64,000 bases of DNA from contig NZ_AOFQ01000062.1 in NCBI RefSeq assembly GCF_000495915.1, positions 62,001 to 126,000 of the forward strand. The letters run 5' to 3'. The translations under genes and the position numbers were made by a program. Below, piece after piece: positions 52,400-61,216 of this stretch (position 1 is its first letter; the number at the start of each line of letters is the position of its first letter). Below the pieces are notes generated by a model that was not told where the DNA came from, did not search any database, and saw only the letters and a list, made by a program, of their open reading frames with translations. This DNA comes from Stutzerimonas chloritidismutans AW-1. GTDB lineage: Bacteria; Pseudomonadota; Gammaproteobacteria; Pseudomonadales; Pseudomonadaceae.

Positions 52400-52966
52400 A
52401 TGAGTCTCTACGAGATCGCCTTTTCCGGCCAACTGCTCCCGGGCGCCAAGCTCGAGCAGGTCGAGGCCAACCTGACCAAGCTGTTCCAGGCCGACGCCCA
52501 GCGTATCGCGCTGCTGTTCTCCGGCCGGCGCATCGTGATCAAGCAGAATCTGGACTTCGCCGCGGCCGAAAAATATCGCCAGGCGATGGAGCGTGCCGGC
52601 GCGCAGGTAGAACTCAAACCGCTGCCCGTCGATGTGGAGGAAATCGAACTGGCGCCGCCTCCGGCATCGACGGCGACCAGCGCGGCCAGCACCGAGAGCA
52701 GCGCAGGAAAAACGAGCGACGCCCCGGCCACACTCAAGGTGACGCCGCGTGACGAATACATGGCAGCCTTCGCCGACGTCGAGGCACCGGACTTCGGCAT
52801 TGCGCCGATCGGCGTCGACCTGCAGGACGCCCGGCCCGAGCCAGAGGCGCCGCGCGTGGACCTTTCTCAGTTCAGCCTTGCCCCGGTGGGCAGCGACATG
52901 GGCGAAAAGCCTCGCGACACCACCGCCGTGGTGCCGGATATCTCGCATCTGAAGCTGCAGGACTGA
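52400..52966 (+). CDS. Uncharacterised two-part protein
   Basis: 188 residues from MSLYEIAFSGQLLPGAKLEQ behind AAGG. I do not recognise the family. Residues 1-75 look like a compact alpha/beta domain (LFSGRRIVIKQNLDFAAAEK, then YRQAMERAGAQVEL). Residues 80-188 are low-complexity, rich in Pro, Ala, Glu and Asp, and probably disordered, with a conserved-looking end (VPDISHLKLQD). There is no signal peptide or membrane helix. It lies 145 bases after the SNF2 gene on the same strand. Confidence 0.75.
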   Translation: MSLYEIAFSGQLLPGAKLEQVEANLTKLFQADAQRIALLFSGRRIVIKQNLDFAAAEKYRQAMERAGAQVELKPLPVDVEEIELAPPPASTATSAASTESSAGKTSDAPATLKVTPRDEYMAAFADVEAPDFGIAPIGVDLQDARPEPEAPRVDLSQFSLAPVGSDMGEKPRDTTAVVPDISHLKLQD

Positions 52967-53003
52967 CGGGCACACGTTCGGCAGTGAGCGCCGCAGAGAC
53001 TCC

Positions 53004-53324
53004 TCAGGCGCTCAGCTTCAGACCAACCAGCCCAGCCAGCAACAGCAGCACGCTCACCAGCCGCGCGGGCGAGGCGCTTTCGCCGAAGATGAGAATGCCC
53101 AGCAGCACGGTACCCAATGCGCCGATACCGACCCAGATGCCGTAGGCGGTACCCACCGGCAGAACCTGCATGGCACGCGCGAGCAGGAAAAAGCTGCCAG
53201 CCATGGCCGCTATGGTGAGCACGCTGGGTAGCGGGCGGGTGAAGCCTTCGGAAGCCTTGAGGCCAATGGCCCAACCCACTTCCAGAAGGCCGGCTACGAT
53301 CAGCATGATCCAGGCCGAATGCAT
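53004..53324 (-). CDS. sugE: SMR family guanidinium exporter (SugE/Gdx)
   Basis: 106 residues, four membrane helices. The membrane Glu of the SMR family is in [11 protein letters not shown] (residue 15). [20 protein letters not shown] and GESASPARL match the SugE/Gdx branch rather than EmrE. Gdx proteins export guanidinium in exchange for protons. The guanidine-II riboswitch directly upstream supports this substrate. The gene stands alone. Confidence 0.94.
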   Translation of the reverse strand: MHSAWIMLIVAGLLEVGWAIGLKASEGFTRPLPSVLTIAAMAGSFFLLARAMQVLPVGTAYGIWVGIGALGTVLLGILIFGESASPARLVSVLLLLAGLVGLKLSA

Positions 53325-53343
53325 GACGATGACTCCATCAACT

Positions 53344-53389
53344 GCAGGGCCGTCCCCGCACGATTCGACATGCCAGCGGGTCGTCCCGC
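53344..53389 (-). promoter_or_regulatory. Guanidine-II (mini-ykkC) riboswitch
   Basis: On the minus strand two short hairpins carry ACGR tetraloops: GCGGG-ACGA-CCCGC (53376-53389) and GCGGGG-ACGG-CCCTGC (53344-53359, one G-U pair), 16 bases apart. This is the defining mini-ykkC architecture; each loop binds guanidinium and the loops dock. The second hairpin ends 19 bases before the sugE ATG, next to the GGAG ribosome site, so control of translation is likely. Confidence 0.93.
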
Positions 53390-53540
53390 GGCGGACGCGA
53401 CCCTAGCACAGCAGCGCACTGTTTTGGACCACGCACAGCAGCAGCTGATCGCCGCCGCGAAAGCGCGGGCACGATCAAGCGTGGAACGTTGGTGTGTCGA
53501 ATGGGAAGTGCCTAGCGTGGTCCCATCGCGAATGCCAAGC

Positions 53541-53610
53541 GGTGGATGGGTGAAGCGTCATCCACCCTACAAACCTCGCGTAGGGTGGAAAACTGCGAAG
53601 CATCTTCCAC
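53541..53610. repeat. REP-like palindromic pair
   Basis: Two adjacent imperfect palindromes: GGTGGATG/CATCCACC (53541-53566) and GTGGAA/TTCCAC (53585-53610), both followed or preceded by TAGGGTGG/CCACCCTA words. Short units like these recur between genes in P. stutzeri genomes (from memory). The rest of 53390-53638 holds nothing else I recognise. Confidence 0.65.
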
Positions 53611-53638
53611 ATTGGATGGCGGACAGATGAGCCCCTGC

Positions 53639-54502
53639 CTACGCCACCTCATGCCCGCGGGCCGCTTCGCTCAGGTAGAACCAGGCGGGACGGTCCAGCT
53701 CTAATTCAGCGCCCAGCATTGCCTCCTCGATCCGTACCCAGCGCAGGCTGCCGAGGATCGGCAACGGGCGGCCGGGCAATTCCCGAAGCCAGGCCAGCGC
53801 CACCTGATTGGCCGTTGCGCCCAGATCGGCGGCGACCTCACTGAGTGCGCTGCACAAGCGCTCACCAAAGCGTCCTCCGCCCATGGGCGACCAGGCCAGC
53901 ACTTGCAGACCCGCGGCCTGCAAGGCATGCAAACCGCCGTCCCATACCCCTTGCTGGGCCTGCAGCGAAAGTTCGATCTGGTTGCAGCGCAGCGGCACGC
54001 GCTGCGCCAATGCCTGGCAATGCAACACCCCGGCGTTGGAGAGCCCGACCCAGCCGACCTTGCCGCTGGCGATCAGCTCGTTCAGCGTGTCGGCCACCTC
54101 GTCGACCTGCAGCAGCGGGTCCGGACGATGCAGCAGAAAGCCGTCGAGCCGCTCGACACCCAGCCGCGTCAGGCTGCCGTCCACCGCCTTGCGCAGATAG
54201 CGAGCACTGGTGTCGTAGTGCTTGACCCGCCAGCGCGAACAATCCTGCCCGGCCGGTACGATGTCGGCCTTGCCGATGATCTGCAGGCGCTGGCGCAGCC
54301 CCGGTGCCTGACGCAGGGCCGCGCCGAAGTGCGCCTCGCAGCGCCCGCCAGCATAGATATCGGCATGGTCGAAACCGTTCAGCCCGCGCTCGACGCAGCG
54401 TTCGATGAACGCCAGCAGTGCCTGGGGTTCACCCAGCTCGGGGTATTCCAGCAGGCGCATCATGCCCAGCAACAGCGGCTGGGCGAGCACGGGCGAGGCC
54501 AT
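53639..54502 (-). CDS. Aldo/keto reductase
   Basis: 287 residues, a TIM-barrel NADPH oxidoreductase of the YdhF type. The catalytic Asp and Tyr are in GFDHADIYAGG (about residues 44-54), Lys in IIGKADI, and His in GFLLHRPDPLLQ. VLAWSPMGGG and the C-terminal LPILGSLRWVRI bind the cofactor phosphate. The substrate is unknown. It starts 12 bases after gapN and is the last gene of the zwf operon, so a carbonyl by-product of sugar breakdown is a possible target. Confidence 0.88.
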   Translation of the reverse strand: MASPVLAQPLLLGMMRLLEYPELGEPQALLAFIERCVERGLNGFDHADIYAGGRCEAHFGAALRQAPGLRQRLQIIGKADIVPAGQDCSRWRVKHYDTSARYLRKAVDGSLTRLGVERLDGFLLHRPDPLLQVDEVADTLNELIASGKVGWVGLSNAGVLHCQALAQRVPLRCNQIELSLQAQQGVWDGGLHALQAAGLQVLAWSPMGGGRFGERLCSALSEVAADLGATANQVALAWLRELPGRPLPILGSLRWVRIEEAMLGAELELDRPAWFYLSEAARGHEVA

Positions 54503-54514
54503 GGCAAGGCTCCG

Positions 54515-56143
54515 TCAGAAGATGTAATCGGTGGTCAGGAAGCCCGAGCGACGCTCCCGGATGATGCTGTCAACCAGCTGCTTGTTGGCCTCGTTGAAAC
54601 GGGTCGCCACCAGGGTGCGGATGGAGAACACCCGCAGCGCATCGTGTACCGACAGCGTTCCCTCGGCCGAATTCTTGCGGCCGTTGAACGGATAGCTATC
54701 CGGCCCGCGCTGGCACTGGGCATTGATGTTGATGCGACCGACCTGGTTGACGAAGGCATCGACCAGCTCGCCGACCTGCGCCGGATCGTTGCCGAAGATC
54801 GACAGCTGCTGGCCGTAGTCGGAGGCGGTCACATAGTCGATCACTTCCTGCAGATCGCGGTACGGCACTACCGGCACCAGCGGGCCGAACTGCTCTTCGT
54901 GATAGACACGCATGGACGAATCAACCGGGCTCAGCACCGCCGGATGAAAGAAGGTCTGGTGCGACTCGCCGCCGCCGGCATTGACCACTCGCGCGCCCTT
55001 GGCCACGGCGTCTTCGAGCACGGCATGCAGATAATCGGTCTTGCCCGGCTCGGGCAGCGGCGTCAGCGCCACGCCCGGCTCCCAGGGCATGCCCGGCTTG
55101 AGCGCGTTGACGCGAGCGGCGAAGCGTTCGAGAAAGCCATCGAGCACCGCCTCATGCACGAAGAGGATCTTCAATGCCGTGCAACGCTGGCCGTTGAACG
55201 ACAGCGCGCCGGTCACGGCCTCTTCCACCGCGTTGTCCAGATCGACCTCCGGCAGGACGATGCCCGGATTCTTCGCGTCCAGCCCCAGCGCGGCGCGCAG
55301 GCGGTGCGGGCGCGGGTGCAGTTTCTTCAGATCGGCGGCGCCCTTGTGCGTGCCGATAAAGGCGAACACGTCGATCTTGCCGCTGGCCATCAGTGCACTG
55401 ACGGTCTCACGACCACGGCCGTAGATGACGTTGATGACGCCGGCCGGGAAGCTGTCGCGGAAGGCTTCGAGCAGCGGATGTACCAGCAGCACACCGAACT
55501 TGGCCGGTTTGAACACCACCGTGTTACCCATGATCAGCGCCGGGATCAGCGTGGTGAAGGTTTCGTTCAGCGGGTAGTTGTACGGCCCCATGCACAGCGC
55601 CACACCCATCGGCACGCGGCGGATCTGGCCGAGCGTGCCCTGCTCCAGCTCGAAGCGGCTGGAGCTGCGGTCCAGCTCCTTCAGCGCATGAATGGTGTCG
55701 ACGATGTAGTCGCAGGTGCGGTCGAATTCCTTTTCGGAATCCTTGAGGTTCTTGCCGATCTCCCACATCAGCAGCTTGACCACAGCCTCGCGCTGTTCCC
55801 GCATGCGCGCCAGAAAGCTCTCGACGTGGGCGATGCGCTCAGCCACACGCATGGTTGGCCAGGCGCCGCGGCCGTTATCGTAAGCGGCGACGGCGGCGTC
55901 CAATGCGCGTAGCGCGGCGTCGGCATCCAGCAGCGGCGTACTGCCAAGGACTACCTGGCGCTCGCAGCCGTCCGCCTCGCGCAGGAACACCGGGCTGCGT
56001 ACCTCGGCCATAGGACCGTCCCAGTGCATCAGCTCGCCATCGACCAGATAATCGCGCTGCGTAACCGGTGCATCCGGACGATAGGCCTCGGGAATCTCAT
56101 CCAGACGGGGGAAAAGCTCGGAAAGCGGGCGCGCGTTGCTCAT
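54515..56143 (-). CDS. gapN: NADP-dependent glyceraldehyde-3-phosphate dehydrogenase (aldehyde dehydrogenase family)
   Basis: 542 residues from MSNARPLSELFPR behind GGAGG. Aldehyde dehydrogenase fold: CMGPYNYPLNETFTTLIPAL and VVFKPAKFG bind NADP, and the catalytic Cys is in SFNGQRCTALKILFV near residue 320. The segment that usually reads ELGG with the general-base Glu is ALGLDAKNPGIVL here. The family assignment to GapN is from its resemblance to Pseudomonas proteins so named. It would oxidise GAP straight to 3-phosphoglycerate, making NADPH without ATP. It lies 70 bases after eda. Confidence 0.82.
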   Translation of the reverse strand: MSNARPLSELFPRLDEIPEAYRPDAPVTQRDYLVDGELMHWDGPMAEVRSPVFLREADGCERQVVLGSTPLLDADAALRALDAAVAAYDNGRGAWPTMRVAERIAHVESFLARMREQREAVVKLLMWEIGKNLKDSEKEFDRTCDYIVDTIHALKELDRSSSRFELEQGTLGQIRRVPMGVALCMGPYNYPLNETFTTLIPALIMGNTVVFKPAKFGVLLVHPLLEAFRDSFPAGVINVIYGRGRETVSALMASGKIDVFAFIGTHKGAADLKKLHPRPHRLRAALGLDAKNPGIVLPEVDLDNAVEEAVTGALSFNGQRCTALKILFVHEAVLDGFLERFAARVNALKPGMPWEPGVALTPLPEPGKTDYLHAVLEDAVAKGARVVNAGGGESHQTFFHPAVLSPVDSSMRVYHEEQFGPLVPVVPYRDLQEVIDYVTASDYGQQLSIFGNDPAQVGELVDAFVNQVGRININAQCQRGPDSYPFNGRKNSAEGTLSVHDALRVFSIRTLVATRFNEANKQLVDSIIRERRSGFLTTDYIF

Positions 56144-56213
56144 GCAACCTCCAGGTAGCGATAAGATGGGGAAGATGCGGCGGACCTTCGCCCGCCGCGA
56201 GGGGATGGGACGA

Positions 56214-56951
56214 TTACAGCTCGCGCTGTTCGGCACGCTCGGCGCGCAGGTCGAAGTCGCGCGGCAGTTCGGCCGCCGGCGCGCTGTCCAGCGCCTGCAG
56301 GGCCTGGCGCGTGGCGCTTTCGATGGCGGCCCAATCGCCGGCACGCACGGCCTTGGCGTCGACCATCCAGGTACCGCCGACACACATCACATTGGCCAGA
56401 CTCAGGTAATCCCGCGCATTGCGCGCATTGACGCCACCGGTCGGGCAGAAGCGGATGTCACCGAACGGCCCGCCCAGCGCCTTGAGTGCTGCCACGCCGC
56501 CGCAGATCTCGGCGGGGAACAGCTTGAAGCGGCGATAGCCCATGGCGTAGCCGAGCATGATTTCCGAGGCGCTGGCGACGCCCGGCAGCAGCGGCAGCGG
56601 CCCTTGCAACGCGGCCTCGAGCAGCGCCGGCGTGCTGCCGGGCGAGACGATGAACTGTGCACCGGCGGCCTCGGCCTGCTCCAGCATGTTGGCGTCGAGC
56701 ACGGTGCCGGCGCCGACGATCAGCTCCGGGCGCTGCTCGCGCAGCAGGCGAATGGCGCCCAGGCCCAGCGCCGAACGCAGGGTGATCTCGAGCACGCGCA
56801 GGCCACCGGCGGCCAGAGCATCGGCCAGCGGCAGGATGTCCGCCTCACGCTCGATGGTGATCACCGGCAGGATGCGCGCAGCGCTGCACCACTTGTCGAT
56901 CAGGGCGATCTTGTCGTTCATGGCGTCAACGCTGGTTTGGATAGATGTCAT
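56214..56951 (-). CDS. eda: KDPG aldolase
   Basis: 245 residues; start MTSIQTSVD with AGGAA upstream, an internal MNDK at codon 11 being the alternative. It splits 2-keto-3-deoxy-6-phosphogluconate to pyruvate and GAP. The base Glu is in VLEITLRSALG and the Schiff-base Lys in YRRFKLFPAEICGG near residue 150, with FCPTGGV for phosphate binding. It follows pgl by 18 bases. Confidence 0.95.
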   Translation of the reverse strand: MTSIQTSVDAMNDKIALIDKWCSAARILPVITIEREADILPLADALAAGGLRVLEITLRSALGLGAIRLLREQRPELIVGAGTVLDANMLEQAEAAGAQFIVSPGSTPALLEAALQGPLPLLPGVASASEIMLGYAMGYRRFKLFPAEICGGVAALKALGGPFGDIRFCPTGGVNARNARDYLSLANVMCVGGTWMVDAKAVRAGDWAAIESATRQALQALDSAPAAELPRDFDLRAERAEQREL

Positions 56952-56969
56952 GGAAGATTCCTTGCGGCC

Positions 56970-57683
56970 TCAGGGGCACCAGTAGATTTCGAGGGGACGG
57001 GCGAGGAAGGCGCGAATCGGCATCGCTTCGTAGGGCTCGCCAGCCAGCGCCTGATTGAGCGTGGCCAGCTTGCCGCGACCATGCAGTGCGAGCAGCGTCA
57101 GCCGCGCGCTGGCCAGCAACGCCAGGGTCATGCTCAGGCGCTGGCGCGGCACGGTCGGCGCCTGCATCGGCAGGCAACGCCGCGTGCCACGCGGGTCGAG
57201 CGCCTGCTGCAGATTCGGGCTGTCGGGGAACAGCGAGGCGGTGTGGCCGTCTTCACCCATGCCCAGCACCAGCACGTCGATTGGCGGCAGTTCAGCCAAT
57301 ACGGCATCGGCACGATCAGCGGCCTGCTCGAGGCTTGTCGCGCTCTGGTAGAGGCCGACCAGGCGCGCCGCGGCGGCCGGCCCCTGCAGCAGGTGGCGAC
57401 GCAGCAGGCCTTCATTGCTGTCGGGATGGCTGACCGGCACCCAGCGCTCGTCGGCGAGGCTGACGGTGACCTTGGCCCAATCCAGTTCCTGCTGCGCGAG
57501 GCGCTCGAAGAAGGCGATCGGGCTGCGGCCGCCGGAAACCACCAGCGTCGCCGCGCCACGCTCGGCAATCGCGCCGCGCAGAGCGTTGCTCACGGTCAGC
57601 GCCAGTTCGCCGGCCAGCTGCTCGGCGTCACCAAGGCTGAAACCCAGGGTCTGCACCGGCAGATCGAGATTAGAGATCGTCAT
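56970..57683 (-). CDS. pgl: 6-phosphogluconolactonase
   Basis: 237 residues from MTISNLDLP behind GGAGTT; two earlier in-frame ATGs lie deeper in zwf. Motifs are [23 protein letters not shown] and [16 protein letters not shown]. It hydrolyses the lactone made by Zwf. It overlaps zwf by 14 bases and precedes eda by 18, the usual zwf-pgl-eda operon. Confidence 0.96.
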   Translation of the reverse strand: MTISNLDLPVQTLGFSLGDAEQLAGELALTVSNALRGAIAERGAATLVVSGGRSPIAFFERLAQQELDWAKVTVSLADERWVPVSHPDSNEGLLRRHLLQGPAAAARLVGLYQSATSLEQAADRADAVLAELPPIDVLVLGMGEDGHTASLFPDSPNLQQALDPRGTRRCLPMQAPTVPRQRLSMTLALLASARLTLLALHGRGKLATLNQALAGEPYEAMPIRAFLARPLEIYWCP

Positions 57684-59139
57684 ACCAACTCCTGCCATCA
57701 CGGCTGATCAGGGCAATCGAAGCAGCCGGTCCCCAGCTGCCTGCTGCGTAAGGTTTGGGTGGGGCGCCGACGCGCTGCCAGCCGTCGATCAGCTGGTCGC
57801 ACCACTTCCAGGCGTATTCGATTTCGTCCTTGCGCACGAAGAGGTTCTGGTTGCCCTTCATCACTTCGAGCAACAGTCGCTCGTAGGCATCGGGGATGCG
57901 CGGGCTCTTGTAGGTTTCCGAGAAATTCAGCTGCAACGGGCCGCTGCGCAGCTGCATGCCCTTGTCCAGGCCCTGGTCCTTGGTCATCACCAGCAGCGAG
58001 ATGCCCTCCTGCGGCTGCAGGCGGATGATCAGCTTGTTGCCGATAAGCTGGCGCTGTTCCGGGGCAAAGATGTAGTGCGGCGGCGCCTTGAAGTGGATAA
58101 CGATCTGCGACAGCTTCTGCGGCATGCGCTTACCGGTACGCAGGTAGAACGGCACGCCGGCCCAGCGCCAATTGCAGATTTCCGCCCGCAGCGCGACGAA
58201 GGTTTCGGTGTCGCTCTGGGTGTTGGAGTTTTCTTCCTCCAGATAGCCCGGCACGTGGCGGCCAAGGATGCTGCCGGCGACGTACTGGCCGCGCACCAGC
58301 TGCTGGCCAAGATGTTCTGGCGCAATCGGCGCCAGCGCCTTGAGCACCTTGACCTTCTCGTCGCGGATGCTGTCGGCCGAGAGGTCGCTGGGCGGGTCCA
58401 TGGCGATCAGGCAGAGCAGCTGCAGCAGGTGGTTCTGGATCATGTCGCGCAGCTGGCCGGCCTGGTCGAAGTAGCCCCAGCGGCCTTCGATGCCGACGGT
58501 TTCGGCAACGGTGATCTCCACGTGGGAGATGTGATTCTGGTTCCACTGGGTTTCGAACAGGCTGTTGGCGAAACGCAGGGCGATCAGGTTCTGCACCGTG
58601 TCCTTGCCCAGGTAATGGTCGATGCGGTAGGTGCGGTCTTCCGGGAAGAAGCGCGCCACCGCGTCGTTCACTTCGCGGGAGGATTCCAGGTCATGACCGA
58701 TGGGCTTTTCCAGCACCACGCGGGTGCGCTCGGCCAGGCCCGCCTCGGCCAGCCCGGCGCAGATCGCGCCGTAGACGGAAGCCGGGGTGGCGAAGAAGGC
58801 GACGATGCTTTCCGCGTTGCCGGCCTTGTCCGCCAGCGCAGCGAAATCCTCGGCGCGGCGGAAATCCATGCTCAGGTAGTCCAGGCGCGCCATGAAGCGC
58901 TGCAGCACGGCTTCATCGAGGTCGCGTTCGCCGACGTGGCGGCGCAGATGCTCTTCGATCATCGCCAGATGGCTTGCCGGCTCGCCGCTCTCACGCGCCA
59001 GCGCGAGCAGGCGCGTTTCGGTTGGCAGCAGACCGGCGCGATCGAGCTGATAGAGCGCGGGAAACAGCTTGCGCAGGGCCAGATCACCGAGGGCGCCGAA
59101 CAGCGCCAGGGTGCAGGGTTCGACAGATAGTGGCGTCAT
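57670..59139 (-). CDS. zwf: Glucose-6-phosphate dehydrogenase
   Basis: 489 residues. NADP-binding [18 protein letters not shown] at residues 14-31, [15 protein letters not shown], and the catalytic [15 protein letters not shown] near residue 190. First gene of the zwf-pgl-eda-gapN-aldo/keto reductase operon. It is divergent from hexR, with HexR-like sites in the gap, so expression should rise when KDPG releases HexR. Confidence 0.97.
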   Translation of the reverse strand: MTPLSVEPCTLALFGALGDLALRKLFPALYQLDRAGLLPTETRLLALARESGEPASHLAMIEEHLRRHVGERDLDEAVLQRFMARLDYLSMDFRRAEDFAALADKAGNAESIVAFFATPASVYGAICAGLAEAGLAERTRVVLEKPIGHDLESSREVNDAVARFFPEDRTYRIDHYLGKDTVQNLIALRFANSLFETQWNQNHISHVEITVAETVGIEGRWGYFDQAGQLRDMIQNHLLQLLCLIAMDPPSDLSADSIRDEKVKVLKALAPIAPEHLGQQLVRGQYVAGSILGRHVPGYLEEENSNTQSDTETFVALRAEICNWRWAGVPFYLRTGKRMPQKLSQIVIHFKAPPHYIFAPEQRQLIGNKLIIRLQPQEGISLLVMTKDQGLDKGMQLRSGPLQLNFSETYKSPRIPDAYERLLLEVMKGNQNLFVRKDEIEYAWKWCDQLIDGWQRVGAPPKPYAAGSWGPAASIALISRDGRSWYDDL

Positions 59140-59150
59140 GATGTTTGTTC

Positions 59151-59166
59151 TTCTACTAAAACTGCA
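59151..59166 (-). promoter_or_regulatory. HexR-like operator at zwf
   Basis: On the minus strand TGCAGTTTTAGTAGAA resembles the HexR palindrome TGTARTWWWAYTACA (consensus from memory). It sits just downstream of the zwf promoter, inside the leader, a position suited to a roadblock or start-site repression. Confidence 0.55.
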
Positions 59167-59169
59167 CTA

Positions 59170-59198
59170 TGAATACACGGCGATGCCCTGTTATTCAA
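59170..59198 (-). promoter_or_regulatory. Sigma-70 promoter for zwf
   Basis: On the minus strand TTGAAT (59193-59198) and TATTCA (59170-59175) are 17 bases apart, about 30 bases ahead of the zwf ATG. Confidence 0.6.
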
Positions 59199-59204
59199 GC
59201 TCAA

Positions 59205-59220
59205 TGTAGTAATAAAAACA
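59205..59220 (+). promoter_or_regulatory. Second HexR-like half-site in the zwf-hexR gap
   Basis: TGTAGTAATAAAAACA keeps the left TGTAGT half of the HexR palindrome; the right half is poor. It lies upstream of the hexR start and may serve autoregulation. Confidence 0.4.
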
Positions 59221-59310
59221 ACATTTACTGCAAAACAAGATTCCTATGGTCGCTCCGCATCTCGCTCAGTAGCATAGGCCACCCCTTTGGCAAGCCGCAT
59301 CAGGACCGAC

Positions 59311-60180
59311 ATGGACCGCGTACACAACCTGCTTGAGCAGATCCAGCGCCGCATCGACGACCTCAACAAGGCCGAGCGCAAGGTCGCCGAGGTGATCCTG
59401 CGCAACCCGCAGCAGGCCACCCGCTTCAGCATCGCCACCCTGGCGCAGACCGCGCAGGTCAGCGAGCCGACAGTGAATCGCTTCTGTCGCTCGTTCGGCG
59501 TCAGCGGCTACCCGGAACTGAAGATGCAACTGGCGCAGAGCCTGGCTAGCGGCGCCGCCTATGTCAGCCAGGCGGTGGAGCCCGACGACGGCCCGGCGGA
59601 ATACACGCGCAAGATTTTCGGCTCGGCCATCGCCTCGCTGGATAGCGCCTGCCAGAGCCTCGATCCGCAGCTGGTCAGCCGAGCCGTGGACTTGATGATC
59701 CAGGCCCGGCAGATCCACTTTTTCGGCCTCGGCGCCTCGGCCTCGGTGGCGCTGGATGCGCAGCACAAGTTCTTCCGCTTCAACCTGGCAGTAACCGCGC
59801 ATTCGGACGTGCTGATGCAGCGCATGCTGGCCTCGGTGGCGCATACCGGCGAGCTGTTCGTGATCATTTCCTACACCGGGCGCACCCGCGAACTGGTGGA
59901 GGTGGCACGTATCGCGCGGCAGAACGGCGCCTCGGTACTCGGCCTGACCGCCGCCGGCTCGCCACTGGCGCAGGCCAGCACGCTGAGCCTGAACATTCCG
60001 CTGCCCGAGGACACCGACATCTACATGCCGATGACCTCACGCATCATCCAGCTCACCGTACTCGACGTGCTCGCCACCGGCATGACCCTGCGCCGCGGCG
60101 TGGATTTCCAGCCGCACCTGCGCAAGGTAAAGGAAAGCCTCAATGCCAGCCGCTACCCGGCGGATGAAGAGCCGAGCTAA
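59311..60180 (+). CDS. hexR: RpiR-family regulator HexR
   Basis: 289 residues from [12 protein letters not shown]; a TTG eight codons upstream is in frame but unlikely. The N-terminal RpiR helix-turn-helix ([20 protein letters not shown], about residues 40-65) is followed by a SIS sugar-phosphate domain (about 120-260; [14 protein letters not shown] and [13 protein letters not shown]). HexR represses Entner-Doudoroff genes and is released by KDPG. Targets here are likely zwf and edd. It converges on glk. Confidence 0.95.
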   Translation: MDRVHNLLEQIQRRIDDLNKAERKVAEVILRNPQQATRFSIATLAQTAQVSEPTVNRFCRSFGVSGYPELKMQLAQSLASGAAYVSQAVEPDDGPAEYTRKIFGSAIASLDSACQSLDPQLVSRAVDLMIQARQIHFFGLGASASVALDAQHKFFRFNLAVTAHSDVLMQRMLASVAHTGELFVIISYTGRTRELVEVARIARQNGASVLGLTAAGSPLAQASTLSLNIPLPEDTDIYMPMTSRIIQLTVLDVLATGMTLRRGVDFQPHLRKVKESLNASRYPADEEPS

Positions 60181-60202
60181 GGCAACCGCGCCGGCGCGAG
60201 AC

Positions 60203-60230
60203 GCCGGATGTTGCTATAACAACATCCGGC
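60203..60230. terminator. Hairpin between hexR and glk
   Basis: An 11-bp perfect stem, GCCGGATGTTG-CTATAA-CAACATCCGGC, between convergent stops. There is no T tract on either strand; it may work with Rho or protect 3' ends. Confidence 0.6.
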
Positions 60231-60259
60231 CGCCACATATCCGAAAAATCGCCCAATCA

Positions 60260-61216
60260 TCATGCCAGCGCCTGCTCCAACGCTACCCCAGCGCCCTCCA
60301 GCCCCGGATAGTCAGCGGTGACCAGCCACACCGGCACATCGCCGAGATAGCCGCTCATGGAACCCTTGCTGGCGAAGCCGCGGGCGAAACCACTAGCCGC
60401 GAAGAAATCGGCGAAACGCGGCACCACACCACCGACGATATACACCCCACCGCGCGCACCGAGCGTGAGCACGTTGTTGCCGGCGACCCGCCCGAGCCAC
60501 ACGCAGAACTGCTCCAGGGTCGCCACCGCGACATGATCACCAGCGAGCGCAGCCGCCGTGACCTCAGCCGGCGACGCCAGTCGCGGCATCAAACCGGCCA
60601 GGGCACAGACCGCACGATAGAGCAGCAACAGGCCACCGCCACTGAGCACGTCTTCCGCGCGCACATGGCCAAGCTGGGCGAACAGCATCTGCCACAGCGC
60701 CGCCTCGTGCGCATCCGCCACGGGCAGATCGACGTGTCCGCCCTCCCCCGGCAGCGCGCGCCAGCTGCCACCACCCAAGGGCAGCAACGCGGCGACGCCA
60801 AGCCCGGTGCCCGGCCCGATAACCAACGCCGGCGCATCCAGCTCGGCCTCGCCAGCACAGATCATGCGCCGCCCCGTCTCGCTTACCCGCGTCATGCCCA
60901 GCGCCATCGCGGCGAAGTCATTGATCAGCAGCAGCTCGTCCAGCTGCAGGGCACCGCAGAAGTCGCGCCGCGTCAGCCGCCAGTGATTGTTGGTGAACGT
61001 GAACTGCTCACCCTTGACCGGCCCGGCACAGGCCAGGCACATGGCGCGAATGCTGCCCGGCGCCAGGCCGAGCGTTGACAGGTAATGTTCGACTGCCTGC
61101 TCCGGGGTTTCGAAGTCCGCCGCAGCCAGCACTTGCACCGCCTCCAACTGCGAGTCGCGCCACAGCGCGAAACGCGCATTGGTGCCGCCTATATCTCCGA
61201 CCAGCGCCAGCCTCAT
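60260..61216 (-). CDS. glk: Glucokinase
   Basis: 318 residues of the ROK-independent bacterial Glk family. The ATP-binding [15 protein letters not shown] is at residues 8-22, [10 protein letters not shown] follows, and [14 protein letters not shown] and EGGHVDLP carry catalytic and sugar-contact residues. It phosphorylates glucose to feed Zwf. It overlaps edd by 4 bases. Confidence 0.95.
   Translation of the reverse strand: MRLALVGDIGGTNARFALWRDSQLEAVQVLAAADFETPEQAVEHYLSTLGLAPGSIRAMCLACAGPVKGEQFTFTNNHWRLTRRDFCGALQLDELLLINDFAAMALGMTRVSETGRRMICAGEAELDAPALVIGPGTGLGVAALLPLGGGSWRALPGEGGHVDLPVADAHEAALWQMLFAQLGHVRAEDVLSGGGLLLLYRAVCALAGLMPRLASPAEVTAAALAGDHVAVATLEQFCVWLGRVAGNNVLTLGARGGVYIVGGVVPRFADFFAASGFARGFASKGSMSGYLGDVPVWLVTADYPGLEGAGVALEQALA

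Noticed and set aside
53903-55912. 669-codon open frame opposite gapN and the aldo/keto reductase
   Set aside because: Shadow frame; the reverse-strand genes have all catalytic motifs.
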